From assembly GCA_021399445.1 (NCBI GenBank), contig JAJTUQ010000002.1, forward strand, positions 1,860,001 to 1,924,000: DNA of 64,000 nt, in the 5' to 3' direction. The position numbers were made by a program, and so were the translations under genes. The notes below the pieces were generated by a model. The model was not told the origin of the DNA, ran no database searches, and was given only the letters and a program-made list of their open reading frames with translations. Of this stretch, positions 24,364-36,031 are shown piece after piece. Origin of the DNA: Xylogone sp. PMI_703 (Eukaryota > Ascomycota > Leotiomycetes). Each line of letters starts with the position of its first letter. Within the stretch, counting starts at the first letter, position 1.

Positions 24364-25217
24364 GTTTAATGGTTTATTTTTTGAGGCAGTTCTTTTTTCT
24401 TCTCTTGTTCTCTCTATTTTACTTGAAACAAAATAGTAGATATATATGTTAACTATGTATATTTTTCAATTCAGTGTTCTGTTTACTTGTTGCCTTTGAA
24501 GTCGTCGTAAGAAGAGCTCAAGCTGAGACTCGGCGTTAGGAGGCAGCAGTAGGCAGGCGAGACAGCTGCATTGCGGCGCGGCAGGTACCCATTGGCTTAA
24601 GCATTCAGCTGGGCCCGGGAGTTATGTAAATTATGTTGCCTGAGAGTAGTCGTCAGCTATTCATTACAGAGATGGAGAAGAAACTCACTTCTTTCTAAGA
24701 ATATCCAGAATTCACTATTTGGAGTTACCAGTGTCGCTAGCCAAGATGTTTACACTCAGTCCTCGTTACATAGAGCTTAGCAGGTGCTTTTCACTGTACC
24801 ATTCACTCCTGAGCCTTGCTCTTTGTAGATACAACTCCTCCAAATAATAATCTCTCTAAGTATCCGCGCAATGGATAATCTCACAACACATATATCTTTC
24901 TGACAGTTATTGGGGGTTGAGAATACTTATTACCACCTTGCTTAGTTCAACGCCAATTGAATACAGGTCCCACTCCTGATTCACTATATCTGTAATGCTT
25001 GATAAGTGCATATCAAAACTATATTCTTACTTTCTCATAAAGATTCCTTGCTTTATATTTAATTTATGTTGCCTAGCCTGTACTTTATCTACTATTCACT
25101 CTCAGTGCCCCGCTCTATATAAACGCAGCCCCCCTTCCCCTCTCCCCCGAAGCCTTTTACACCTTCCATCCTAATTCATACAACTCAGCACTTACTCTAT
25201 TAAAGTGTACCAGTTCA

Positions 25218-25316
25218 ATGCGAATGAAGCGCCTCCTTCTCCACCCTCACGACCGATACCTATGCGCTACTTCACGCAAAGAAGGAGGCATTGAGGAGCC
25301 TCTTAAGCTAAACTAG
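25218..25316 (+). CDS. Possible 32-residue ORF behind a strong promoter-like block
   Basis: TATATAAACGC at about 25116 and a CT-rich leader (25130-25170) are followed by an ATG at 25218 and an ORF of 32 codons ending TAG at 25314. The product would be basic (MRMKRLLLHPHDRYLC...) without a recognised motif. An inverted repeat (GCCTCCTTCT at 25231-25240, AGAAGGAGGC at 25280-25289) lies inside it. It could equally be the leader of the decayed gene downstream. Low confidence. Confidence 0.18.
   Translation: MRMKRLLLHPHDRYLCATSRKEGGIEEPLKLN
25231..25289. repeat. 10-bp perfect inverted repeat, 39-nt loop
   Basis: GCCTCCTTCT at 25231-25240 pairs with AGAAGGAGGC at 25280-25289. It could form an RNA stem-loop in a transcript from the promoter-like block upstream. 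No known family is recognised. Confidence 0.4.
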
Positions 25317-25530
25317 CTATACACAAGCAAAGGCCAGAGTAAAACCTCGCCAGATAGCATATACGAGAGCGCAATTTAGAACGAAGATAGTTTTGCTTTT
25401 TGATTTTTTAGCACGAACCAGAGAGTAGTGCCAATGAACCTTTTCTCACTGTTCCGTCTACAACTTTTCTTTTCCAAAGTAATACCAAAGGTAATTGATC
25501 AACCTCTTGATTTCAATATCAACTAGCATA

Positions 25531-26900
25531 ATGGCAAACAAAACACGGACGCCTATACGAAATACGGCCAAAAGTAAGTATATGGTCTCTCGACTCAGAG
25601 GTCATCTAGCGTAAGTCATGACAGGAGGCTTTATCTAGTTACTGGAATCTATTGAGAGGTTCCTCTTGTTCTTATTTAAGTTTGAAGCTATTGAATTGTT
25701 TCACTTATTCTTACTTAAGTCCGAATCTTGATCCACTCTTCTCTGATCTAGACTTAAATTTATTTATCTACTCCTTCTCCACTCTCTCTGTTTCTTGCAT
25801 CTTAAACCTGGACTCTAAGCTTTTCCAGTAAAAGTCAGTCGTGCAAAGACATCAAAGCTTACTCCTCTCCGGAAAGAGATATCAAGGGAGATACAATCAT
25901 CTCACAGAAACTAGATGTTTTAAGCAGGAATATCTTCACCGAGATAAGTATAGGTGCATAATAACAAGTATCTTTGATCCAAGAGCTCCAGAGTAGGATC
26001 CAAAAGAAGAATTTAGAAGCAAAAAATGGCACTTCCGGGATTGCTGCTCATACTATTCCATTCGCATAAGCAGAGTATAAAATCGTTCTCAGGTATGTTA
26101 TTAAAGTCTTTTAAAAGAAGCATCTTCCTAAAGATATAATCTAGAAGAGAAACAATGTCCATGATCTGGGCGGATCTAAATACTATTCCCCAAGATTAGA
26201 GATATGATGAGAATCGAGAGCAAATATAAACATCATGACTTCCACACAAAATTGTTCGGGAGAATTATACTCATAATAGTCATTCATCAGTCCAGATCTC
26301 AATTATGAACAAGTCACATGGTTCATGACTCAAGAAAAGCACCAAAGTATCTAGCAAGTGAAGGCAAAACGAAAAGCAGCTTCTGAAGTCCATCAAGTAC
26401 CCCAGCTCTAAGTCTATGTAGGCGATATACTAGGGCATAGAACAAATACAGCAAAAGCTTGGTAATATGAAAAGAGATCCTGACGCGATTAAGCAAGGTT
26501 TGTTTCTTTCTTACATTTCAGAATATAGCTAACAGCTTTTAGCTTTAGGAATTGAAGACGACGACTCGACACCAGTAGACCATGCTCTTATTACAGCACA
26601 GGCATGGGAGAATAACTTACCACGAGATCGTCAACAGCTCTTCTACCTGGCGGCGTTTGTGGGTTAGAGCAAATGTGTTACATGCATCCGGAATGGGAGA
26701 TGAAATCGATAAGATACTAGACGACAAGAGAATATAGAACGTTTAGCTTTAGATGGATCTACAGCTGGAGATATATTGCTAGCCCCTTCAAGCTCGTCTA
26801 GCTTGCAAGTACGGAGTAGAGCAGTGCAGCTCTCAGAACAAAACGAGAACTCCAGTTGAACTGGCTACTTATATCTGTGTTCTGACAGCTGCATTTTTAC
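25531..26900 (+). pseudogene. Decayed multi-exon gene or mobile-element remnant
   Basis: Coding-like fragments in plus-strand frames are separated by stops. They are: ATG 25531 with NKTRTPIRNTAK then GTAAGT; near 25830 a KVSRAKTSKLTPLRKEIS reading; near 25990 IQKKNLEAKNGTSGIAAHTIPFA; and at about 26548 a 39-codon open stretch including EDDDSTPVDHALITAQ and PRDRQQLFYLAAFV ending in TAG. Intron-like GTAAGT and TTTCAG signals occur between them. I cannot name the parent family. The pattern suggests a gene or element eroded by point mutations rather than random intergenic DNA. Confidence 0.33.
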
Positions 26901-27006
26901 AATACAAGAAATAACCAGCCTCTCAACACTGGACACCCAGATCTGATTGAATCCGCTACTCTCACAATGCCTTGATCTGTAACAGCTATATTCAGATTGG
27001 GAGCAT

Positions 27007-27515
27007 TATTGTCGGCGTAGCTCGCGGCAAGTGCGTAGGACGGATATCTGAAGTCGTGGAGAGTAACGCCAACTTGCAGGGTTAGAAAAATTGAGGTGTT
27101 TTTGATAGACAGCCGTTGGGGTTGGGGCACGGTCTGTGAAAGGATGGAGGAAGGAAGAGGGGGTTGCTAAAGAAGAGACTAAGAATGACATAAATCTGGC
27201 TCAGGGAGAAACTTGCACCCAACCTCCCCGACGATCAGGAGTCCGTCCTTACCAGCAAGAATCAAGGGCCTTATCCACCATACGGCCCCTCTCTACCTGC
27301 TAACTCATTGAGAGTGGAAGAAGTCATGAAAATCTTCAATCTTAGGGATAATATCAATGATAATCATTGGAATCTTCCTGATGAAGATCAATTATACGAC
27401 GTCCCAGGTTTATATTGGTGTCAAAGTGGAGTTATCAACCACAACCATTACCTTCGAGGAAGATCAGATCTAAAGACATCTGTCCTACGCGCCTGCCGCA
27501 AGCTACACCGACAAT
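27007..27515. repeat. Diverged 42-bp inverted repeat differing only by transitions
   Basis: 27007-27048 matches the reverse complement of 27474-27515 at 36 of 42 positions; all six differences are C/T or A/G. Both arms can be read as similar peptides (SVLRTCRELRRQ on the minus strand, SVLRACRKLHRQ on the plus strand), resembling the second half of a 2EXR/F-box-like domain. They look like fragments of a duplicated gene. Confidence 0.5.
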
Positions 27516-27852
27516 GGTCTAAACTGGGACAATCTCATGCTATACAGAGGAGTAAGAATCGAGGAAAAAAGGCCAATGGGAAAGCCTTCTTGGTTGTCCT
27601 TTGATCCCAACTCCTAAGTGCTGGGGACAAGATAACGGAGCCAAAAAAAAAAGGTAGTCTCGTGCTTCGAATAATCTGAGCGCAAAAGCGAAAAGTGTTC
27701 CATGAAGAGTGATCTTTTTGCTCCATCTGATATGAGCACCTGCGAAAATTGCAGGATTAGGAAAATTTAAGGGTTTTTAATAGAACAGCGCTGGGGCCGA
27801 TCTGTCACTCTGTGAAAAAGGGGGTTTGCTAAAGTAGAAATTAGGCATGATA
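27071..27852. repeat. Diverged direct repeat, copies at 27071-27190 and 27748-27852
   Basis: Copy 1 (TTGCAGGGTTAGAAAAATTG...) and copy 2 (TTGCAGGATTAGGAAAATTT...) share the order of motifs through a CTGTGAAA core and a GGGGGTTTGCTAAAG-like end, with small indels. On the minus strand both give similar peptide readings (LNFSNPAS and LNFPNPAI). This supports an old duplicated element. Confidence 0.45.
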
Positions 27853-28573
27853 CAAGGGTGGTGTGATATGTGGCCATAGGAGCTATGCAACTAGATTCTG
27901 GAATAGAAATTAGCATCTGGCTCTTAGGTCTATAGGTGGGAACTGGTGCTTTATAGCTGTAGAACCCCTGGGAGCTAACTGTATGATGGCTGCAGCAGTG
28001 TCTGTGTCATGATCCTACTGAGAAACTGAACCGACGTGTCTTATATAGCCTGGAGTGGGTATCTCCTGATATCTTCTGGTAGTCATATGTAATTAGCACC
28101 TTTGAACTGTTTAGTTTCGAGCAAATCATATCCCGTCGTTCATACAATACAAACGGATGAATAAAGGCATGGCCGTGACTAAGTAATCAGGTCCAGAACC
28201 CATTCTTTCCCAGCTGTCACCTATCCGGTCAAAGCCGTGGAAGAGGTTTTAATACCCCCCTGTTGGACCAAGTGTCCAGGAAAGGGCCTAGATTTTCACG
28301 GAGCAAACAAACCCTCAATCTCTCACAGAGCAGGCACATATAGATTAAGACATAAAATTATCGCCTCAGAATATCTCCTTCCGAGGCCTCAGATATGCAG
28401 ATCAGATCGAGACAGAGATTCTACATTCAAAAATCCACTCCATACACCTATACCAACGCCAATGCCGACATGATAATCGACGTGAAGACCCATTCATTCC
28501 AGAAAAGATCGAGGAAAAAATCAATCCAGCCATAAATCCATATCTCTTTAACTTTCAAGGCCAGGCTGTGGCT

Positions 28574-29454
28574 TTAGGTTCTAGGCCTACCTAGCCACCC
28601 TTTGCTTTGCCTCGTGTTATTCGCGGGAGTCATGCCAGTGGCCTCCTTATTGTAGTATGGTTGGCCTGTTGATTGATCCACGACACCGTCACCATATCCG
28701 AAGGCTCCTGGAGCGCTGCCTGGTGGGCCTGACCAGGTAACAGGAGGGCGCATTTCAATTTCACGCTCCTTCTTCCGGAGGTATTGCTTGCGCCAGAAAG
28801 CGGCTCCAACCCAGCCACCTACAATGGCAATAACTATAACAATGAGCATGACAACCCATTTCCAGTGACCCTGCCACCTGTTGTCGTGTATGTTAGTATC
28901 AATGCTATCAGGGAACCAGGATATAGAGAGCAGATCAAAATATCAAAGTAGATTCAGACGTACCATCCCTGATTGGCGTTCTGTGACTGGCCTCCTGATG
29001 AGCTCCCTGAAGAACCACTGTTGTTGCCGGCAGTATTGGTAGCTGAGGCCGAAGTCTGGGTTCCAGTCTGAGTCCCAGTCTGAGTAGGCGTAGCTGTGGG
29101 CGCATTTGTAGGATTCGCTGCCTTTACGTTACAGTACCCATCATACCAGTTCTGGATCGCCTGCAAGCTGGCGGCATCCTGACAACTCGCAGGACCACAC
29201 ACTTGGCTCACACCTTGAAGCGAGGTGGTGAAGGGCTTCAATCGCGCATCGCCGCAGAAACAGCTGTTGGCCTGGGCGGGTGGTATGCAGGCGCCCTGGA
29301 CGTCGAAGAGCGGGCCACAGAGCGCCGCGCACTGTGGTAGCGTCGAGAAGGGGACGATTATGCCATCGGGTTGTGTAGATTGTGGGAGAGCGAGAGATGG
29401 GATAACAAAGACGGAGACCGCCGCGAGGAGGTTCTTGATCGTAGTAGAGTACAT
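28574..29454 (-). CDS. Single-pass membrane protein with eight-cysteine (CFEM-like) ectodomain
   Basis: Exons 29454-28964 and 28877-28574 (donor GTACGT, acceptor ACAG) give 264 residues. A signal peptide (IKNLLAAVSVFVIPSLALP) is followed by a domain with eight cysteines: QCAALC, GACIPP, NSCFCGD, QVCGPASC and DGYC, at about residues 42-108. The order and the close CxC pair resemble CFEM domains, but spacing is not exact. A Thr/Ser/Gly/Asn-rich stalk (about 115-160) leads to WWQGHWKWVV, a transmembrane helix (MLIVIVIAIVGGWVGAAFW) and a basic RKKEREIEMRPP cytosolic tail ending in a Pro/Gly-rich segment. A cell-surface or wall-sensor role is plausible but not demonstrated. Confidence 0.85.
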
Positions 29455-31488
29455 GTTTTCTTCCTTCTTTCGTTCTCGTTTCCGTCGACTAATGATAATT
29501 GGACTTTAAAAAAGAGAGGGAATTGATAAAGAGACTGGCATTAATCGACTGATCGATTGATGTTGCGTGATGTTATGAATCCTCGTACACGGCCGAATAA
29601 GCCCGCGTCCGCCAAGTGTTCGAACAATGTATATATACCGCCAATATTATTACCGTAGAAACTCGACGTCGTATTCCGTCCCTCGATCGATCAGCGCGAT
29701 GCGAATGTTATCGTAACGAACGTCCGGGAAACCACACCAAGATCTCGTCTTCCGTAGAAAATAGGGGGAGAAAAAAATATCCAGAAGCTCAATTAGTGAA
29801 TCGATGAGCAGTTGAACCTTAATTCAAGCCTCGTTGTTTGTTTCGTTTTCCCTGCAAAGTCGAAACTCGCGCGGCGCGGCGGACCTCCACTTCCTCAGCA
29901 GAAAAAGGGCCGCCTATTTTTATCCCCTCGCTCAACTGCTTACTTATTTATTTCCCTCTCTCCAGTCCAAGTTGTCGAAACAAGAAACAATGAAAAAAAT
30001 AAAGAAAGAGAGAGCGACAGTAATCCGAACAAAAAAACCTAACCCAAAAGTTCCCGGGGATTCCAGCGGAAAGGGTGGAACAAACGAAGGTGAGGTTGGT
30101 GACGTTGGGAGGAGGTTAGGAAGAGAGAAGGGGAAGTGGAAGAGTGGACGCACGAGAGAGCAGATGAAGAATAGTTAGAGCGCGCGATTTAGTGCGGCAG
30201 GAAGTTGGCATCCGCAAGGGAAGCGCGGAGGTGATTCGCCCGCCTGGGATGTAGGGTGGTCATCCGTTCGTTTCCCTCATTTCTCTCCCCTTTCGCGTTT
30301 CTTTTTTGGCGCTGGGTTCGTTTCGGGGGGCGGGAGGGATCGAAATCCTTCCTTCTCTGGTTCAGCTCTTGAAGTGCAGCCGGTTCGGGGCTAGTCCGGA
30401 CGGTTGTTTCTGGGGGAGGGATTGGTGCTGACCCTGCTGATGCGAAGGAGCCCTGGAGTGTCGGCTTTGGGGTAATTTCAGCTATGTAGATTATTATCAT
30501 GCTGCTGGATATACACAAGTACAGGATAAAGTAGTGGTATTCGAGTTTAAAATCATGATCGCAGAGGTGGACAGACTTAGATGTGTACGACCTGTACTGT
30601 ACTGCACCGTACCTCCAAAGACTCGGCATATGCACTCAAGACAGTACCGCTCGTATTGCTGCAGCACCTTCACTCTCCCTACCTTGCGATATAATCCCAC
30701 AGCTAACAACGACATTATTCACCCATATATCAATTCATTTTCCCATCCTACTCTCTCACAATCCACTGTACAAACCCTTCTCCACCTGTTTTATATCGCG
30801 TGCTATGACCATCAAATCGACACCGCAGTGGATCGATGATCTTCTTGCCTTGCTGATAAGCTTTTCCAAGCGCCCCTCGCCTCGGTGGACGATCGTTGGG
30901 AGTGTGAAACGCAGCTCTCATGAGTAACTGATGCTACTTGTGTGCGGTGGTACGGAGTAAAAATCGCGAAAACGACGTAGAGAGTACAGCTGAATTCTCA
31001 AACTTGGAGAGATTACTGTGATTCGACAATATTAGGTTCAATTGGGCTTTACCATTAAAATAAGCTTACGAGATCTTTCGTATCGATACGCGTGCGGAGG
31101 GCTCGGATGAAGCTCGGATGCTCGGCTACTCAACTACAACCAGATGAAACGAATGGGTCCGTTTCAATTCGAAACGATTGCACTTGCGATATATCAAAAC
31201 GACGTTTCAACATACTTTAACGAAATGGATCTTTCAATTTCCAAGTGCTCTATTATTCTGAAAGTAATAATGAGGTATCTAGATTTTTATGTTCCTGCAC
31301 ATTAAACTCGTAAACCACTATTAATAACCGGGCTGGAAATGGCCACCGGAACCGAGAGCCACAGTCCCCATCTATGGGAACTTTCCAGCCACCAGAAATG
31401 CCCATTGGCCAAAACGTAAACAGCGAACTCATCCCGTAGCGTCGAAGCCACGGAATAGTATATCTCGACTACAAGACATCAGAGGCGC
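29455..31488. other. Intergenic region between the CFEM-like gene and the Dal5-type transporter
   Basis: 2.0 kb. It contains purine-rich sequence (29990-30180), a GTAC-rich patch (about 30586-30660) and short inverted GAAACG/CGTTTC repeats (31146-31165). Several ORFs of 60-150 codons overlap on both strands but have low-complexity or basic readings without motifs. No gene is supported. Confidence 0.45.
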
Positions 31489-33359
31489 TCACGTGGTGTA
31501 GATGAAATCAGGTTTTGCGTCGCCCAGCATGTCTCTCTCCTCCTTGCTGAGTCCCTCGATCCGGTGGTCTCTCTTGCCCTCTCTGCGGAGCTTGTTTTCT
31601 CGCTCCAGCAGCAAATGCATGATTATGCTGCCACCCAGTAAGAACAAGATCATGTATCCCATGACCACTGCGTGGCCGGATGTATACTTTGGTGGTTTGC
31701 GGTAGATGTTACTGCTGACAACGCCGTTCAAGTTGCCCCATCCAATGACTATGCCTAGCACGACTCCACGCTTGTACACACCCTCAATGTTGTTGCTCAT
31801 CCAGGAAATGGTGTTTGCAATGCAAGGATAGATGCCCAGCGCACCCAGGAACGTTCCTGCGTACTTGACCCCCGCACGTTGAGAACCGAGCAGCATGGCA
31901 AAACCAGCTATGCCCAAGAAAGAGACAATGATGTTGCAGAGCCCACGCTTCTTGGTGCGGTCTGCAATGTAACCAATTGAGACGGTCAGGATGGCCGCAG
32001 CAGCATAGGGAGGCACCGAGAGGAGTTGAGCTTTTGTGTTGGCATATCCAAGTTCTGAGATGATGGATGGCAAGAACAAGGAGAATGCGTACAGAGGCAT
32101 ATCGGCACCCATGTAGATTGTTGCTCCGAGCCAGGTCTTGTAGTCCTTGAGTGCCAACCACACATACTTCATGTTGAACGCCTCATGTTCAGCAGATGCT
32201 TGCTTGTCAAGCTTGAGGCGACGAAGAACTCTAGCTCGGTCCTGTTCTGAGAGGAAGGTGGCATTGTCGGGGAAATCATGGACAATCCAGAAGGAGACAA
32301 AACCGCAGAGCACAGTCACGATTCCTTCCAGAATGAAGATCCAAGCCCAGCCAGGTCGACCACCTAGACCATCCATGTTTACAATTGCGGCGGCGAGAAG
32401 ACCACCAAAGGAGCCGGAGACGGCAGCTGCGGAGAAGAAGATCGCCTATAGGAGTGAATGTTAGCCATTGGTATGTAAATAGGTCAGGTGAAAATCATTA
32501 AAATGTGAGAAAGAATAAATAAGCGATCTGTGCAGGCAGGTAGGCAAAAAGTAAACTTACAGCGCGGATCCCGAACTCAGATCTCTTGTACCAACACGAA
32601 AGGTAGTAATTGATACCGGGAAACAATCCTGCCTCAGCGAGACCAAGGAACCATCTTGCAGCCATCAGTCCAGACCAGTTCTTGACAAAGCCCATGAAAG
32701 TCATGCAGAGGCCCCAGACAATGCTGGTGAAGGTGTCAGTACGTAGTGTAAAATGGATAATTAAGCAAGTAAAATAGGTTAACTAGACGGACTCACATAA
32801 TCAGTGGGATAAAGATGGAGGGCCGCATGCGCTTTAGCAGGACATTGGTGAGTGGTTCGAAAACCGAGTAGGAGACGAAGAAGATGGACAGAGCAGCATT
32901 GTATTTGCCGGTGCTCATGTGGTGCAAGTCCTCTTGGAGGTGGTCAATTTTGGCGTTTCCAATGTTGGTCCGGTCCAGGAAGGCGAGCAGGTAGAGGACA
33001 CAGAGCTGGGGATGATATTAGCCGCGGCCGCGATGTACGGGACCCTTTAGAGAACCGATTGAGTTATTACTTACCCATGGAATCAGTGTGAGATCGAGTT
33101 TCCATAGAAGTTTGCGATCCTAGTAGGCGAGCGCATACGTTAGTACTGTTTCTCCGAGGTCGTCTCGACGACCTGGCGAAGAATTTCGACTCACAATGGC
33201 CGCGCGCTCTGCCTCGCTGAGATGCGCGTCTGGGTCTGGAGGGAGATTGGTGAGGTCATCGAGCACACCACCTTCGAGATGGACGGCCTTCTCGTCATCG
33301 CTTCGATCGCTGTCGAGCTTGGGGTTGTGACTGTGCACGTCTTTCAAGATCGCAGCCAT
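31489..33359 (-). CDS. MFS transporter, Dal5/anion:cation symporter family
   Basis: Exons 33359-33195, 33119-33075, 33005-32797, 32723-32561 and 32445-31489 give 512 residues with about twelve membrane helices. The short cytosolic N-terminus ends DRKLLWKLDLTLIPW, typical of the allantoate/nicotinate permease group, followed by LAFLDRTNIGNAKIDHL. FLGLAEAGLFPGINYYLSCWYKRSE is the characteristic helix 4-5 segment, and GRPGWAWIFILEGIVTV follows helix 6. The central loop holds DFPDNATFLSEQDRARVLRRL. All junctions keep frame and lie within conserved text. The family imports organic anions such as allantoate, ureidosuccinate, nicotinate or vitamins; substrate is not predictable here. Exon 2 is only 45 nt. 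It is divergent to the flavin monooxygenase gene. Confidence 0.92.
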
Positions 33360-36031
33360 CGCTATCTTGACCGACGAAGAGTAAGATCAGGTCGAGATGG
33401 ATGGAAGGGGGGAGGATTGCAGAAGCAAGAAAGAAAAAAGGCACAGAACGGAGCAGGGGAAGAAAGGAGAGAAGAAGATTCCATCAGGCCGGGTCGCAGG
33501 GCAGCATTTAAAGGGACATGGAGCAAGCTTTTTGACAGGCAGAGCTTGCCTTCTCTCCCCCAACCCTTCGCGCATCATTCCCCCGCCATGGCGGCAGTAT
33601 CGCGCCGTCACCGAGCCAGCGGGTTTACCGTCCCAAAGGAGCCATGTCAGAGGCACATCACGACGTGCTGCACTGCTGGGGGAGGGCGGATGCTGGCATT
33701 CTCCAGAGCCCAGGTGCAGCACCCCGGTATTGCAGTACCTACCCAGGCGTTGACAGGGACTCATACACACACTCTCTCTCAACACCACTCACACGCAGAG
33801 GCAAAAAGTAATAACTGGACCGGCATAGCATAGCATGCACGACCCATAATCCACTCTGCCGATACAACAATCATTTAAGACAAACAAAGAACGAAAAAGG
33901 CACCAAGGTTAACTCCAATGTTGGTAGGTAATCATATCGCTTCTTCAGGCGGACTCCACCCCAGTGTAATCCACCCCCAGGCCTTTGGGTCACTTCTCCG
34001 CAAATCGCGTGGAGCACAGGCGCACAGTGTCCGTTCGAGGAAGCCGAACAGCCAGGGGAGACACTCTAGAGCCGGCTGCTGTCCATCCACCACGACCACC
34101 CCGCACGCTCTCCCACGGGCATCATCTCACGCACGCTCTCAATCTGGAAAGCGCAGAAGAGGCCAATTACAGTCAATCGGCCAGTCGGCAAGCCGGTAAT
34201 AAAGTCAGTCCCCTAGCTCATCAGCTCTCCCACAGGAGTTTGGTTCATCATAGATACTAATTAAGTCCCGTCTACTCTGCAGTGTTGTCGTCGAGCAGCC
34301 TCAGAGATGATACTGCGACCCTGTGGTTGGCTTCGGATGTCTAGTTGCGTGCCAAGTCCAGCGCGTGTGTTTCTGTTCTTGGGAGGCCTCTCCAGTAATA
34401 GATTAATTCGGTGATTAGCTGACTCTTTTCATTTTAGCTCTTTTCTCTTTCCTTCTGCCTTTCTCCAGATTTCGGCGTTAGTTCTGGCCCCGGAAAGATG
34501 ACAAAGCATAAGGCTCAATGCTTCCCTTCTGTTCTGCGGAGTAGTCGACAACAATCACAGTCGATGCGGTCATTACTGTGGTCCTTCTACGCCAGAGTAC
34601 TTGGCACAAGTCGCTCAGTGCAGATTTGGCAGTGGTCTAGAGATAAGGTCTGGTCACACGGAGGCAGGAGGTTCCACAGCCAAACTCCACACGTCCACAC
34701 TTAACAAGCACTTTTTTCTCCAGCGCACTAGGGTACAGTCCTGTTGTGCTACAGTAAAAGCTCTACAGGACTGTACTTGTACAGCCTCCTGGTGCCACCA
34801 ACAAGTTCTGCACTGCTCGGGTCACACTCAGATCATGGCAGCAGCAATCTGGCGTGTAACTGGCAATCACTGTATTGTAGCTTTTACCGTATCACCGACC
34901 ATGGCTGCATGGCCCGCGGCAATGCCACTGCACAGTAAAATCCGAAGCTTCCTTTCCTCCGCAGAGGCGCCAAGCCAGCCAGCGGCCAAAGCCTGCGGGT
35001 CCCTGACGACGGAGGTTTGCCTGGGGCTGCGATGGCGGTTCTGGTGCAGTTCTGGCGTGGAGGAACACCCGGCGCTCAGAGGGCTGGCAAGCCAATCTTG
35101 TTCTGCACGCCATGTACCGCCACCGGGAATAATTGCCTCTCGTGTCCTTTTCATTCACTATATTGAATTTCACAGGTCTGTACCAAATCACAGAATTGCT
35201 CTGGCAGCCTGGATGAGCTCTGCTGCATTAGTCAACTATGCGCGACAGGTGCGGCAATTCCCATCGTATATGTAGGGCAAGTACAAGTACTCTGGTAGGT
35301 ACATGCAGCCCAGTGTACCAAGTGCGGTACAGAACAGAGAATGCTTCAGTTGGATGCTCCCGATTCATCTGCACAGTGCCTGTGGAAATGCACTCATCTA
35401 TATATATAGAAACTGTTGGGTTGTCTCAGCGAGAGCCGCATTACCAGCACGTCGGATTCATCTACATCAAACAACTGTCAGTAATCCATCTCTCCGGCGT
35501 GCATGATGCTGCTCGTATCTCCAGTTCGTACCGGTACCTTTAACCTTAACATCGTACCCGGACGCCCACATTCCCTAGTTCCACACGCTTAACCGACCGT
35601 TGGGGATCTCGAATAGATGGATTGTGTCGGGGCATGGCAATGTGTCAGATTCCTCGTGGCCTTGCGCAACCACTCCCTCTCTCAGCCTCTTGCCTGCAAC
35701 CTCGTACAGGAACGGGCCTAATGCTGTGTTATCACCACAAACTTGTACAACTGTATATACACTTCGATCGAGTCTCAGTGAATGTTGGACTATGCTCTTG
35801 GCGCTCTCTGCCAGCCGCATTTCAACAAAAGCCTTCGTGGACCCTATTTTCCTCTTTCCATGCATGACTCGCAGCTAGGTGATACTTGGTGCTAAGCTTC
35901 AGTGAACCCCTCCTCAATTCCATCACACCTTAGTTGCGCCCGTCATCATTCGCTGGGTGAAGTCTTGGCAAAGCTCAAATTGCTGCAAACATCGAATGCA
36001 CCGGTTGCAATTATTAAGTAGACGAGCAACA
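33360..36031. other. 2.7-kb divergent intergenic region between MFS transporter and FMO genes
   Basis: It lies between two start codons and so should contain two promoters. It is GC-richer than other spacers and has repeated GTAC and ACAGTAA words and a 12-bp perfect inverted repeat (34733-34776). ORFs up to 224 codons exist but start at non-ATG codons and have no motif. No intact gene is supported. Confidence 0.45.
34733..34776. repeat. 12-bp perfect inverted repeat GTACAGTCCTGT ... ACAGGACTGTAC
   Basis: Arms at 34733-34744 and 34765-34776 are exact reverse complements, with a 20-nt loop. The loop word TACAGTAAAAGCT recurs in inverted orientation at 34879-34891 (AGCTTTTACCGTA, one mismatch). 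It could be a dyad for a dimeric regulator or a hairpin from a small element. Confidence 0.45.

Larger units (their letters stand above)
24364..28573. other. Gene-poor AT-rich island with decayed sequences
   Basis: A 4.2-kb stretch without an intact gene. It starts with the 2EXR promoter, then a TATA/CT-rich promoter-like block with a 32-codon ORF (25110-25316), a decayed gene-like region (25531-26900) and a set of diverged direct and inverted repeats (26900-27860). Many stops occur within otherwise coding-like frames. It may be an old insertion zone affected by RIP. Confidence 0.5.

Noticed and set aside
27308..27604. 98-codon plus-strand ORF
   Set aside because: It starts at TTG and only its central part (SVLRACRKLHRQ) resembles a protein family; treated as a fragment within the repeat island.
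30189..30635. 148-codon minus-strand ORF with Pro/Arg-rich C-terminus
   Set aside because: The N-terminal part reads GTAC-rich spacer and the C-terminal part is low-complexity. No splice structure or motif was found.
31146..31165. GAAACG...CGTTTC inverted repeat as a transposon end
   Set aside because: Arms are only 6 bp and there is no matching second end or target duplication; such short pairs are expected by chance.
34601..35275. 224-codon plus-strand ORF in the divergent spacer
   Set aside because: It starts at a non-ATG codon, has Cys/Ser/Ala-rich text without a domain, and overlaps other ORFs on both strands and the 12-bp dyad region.
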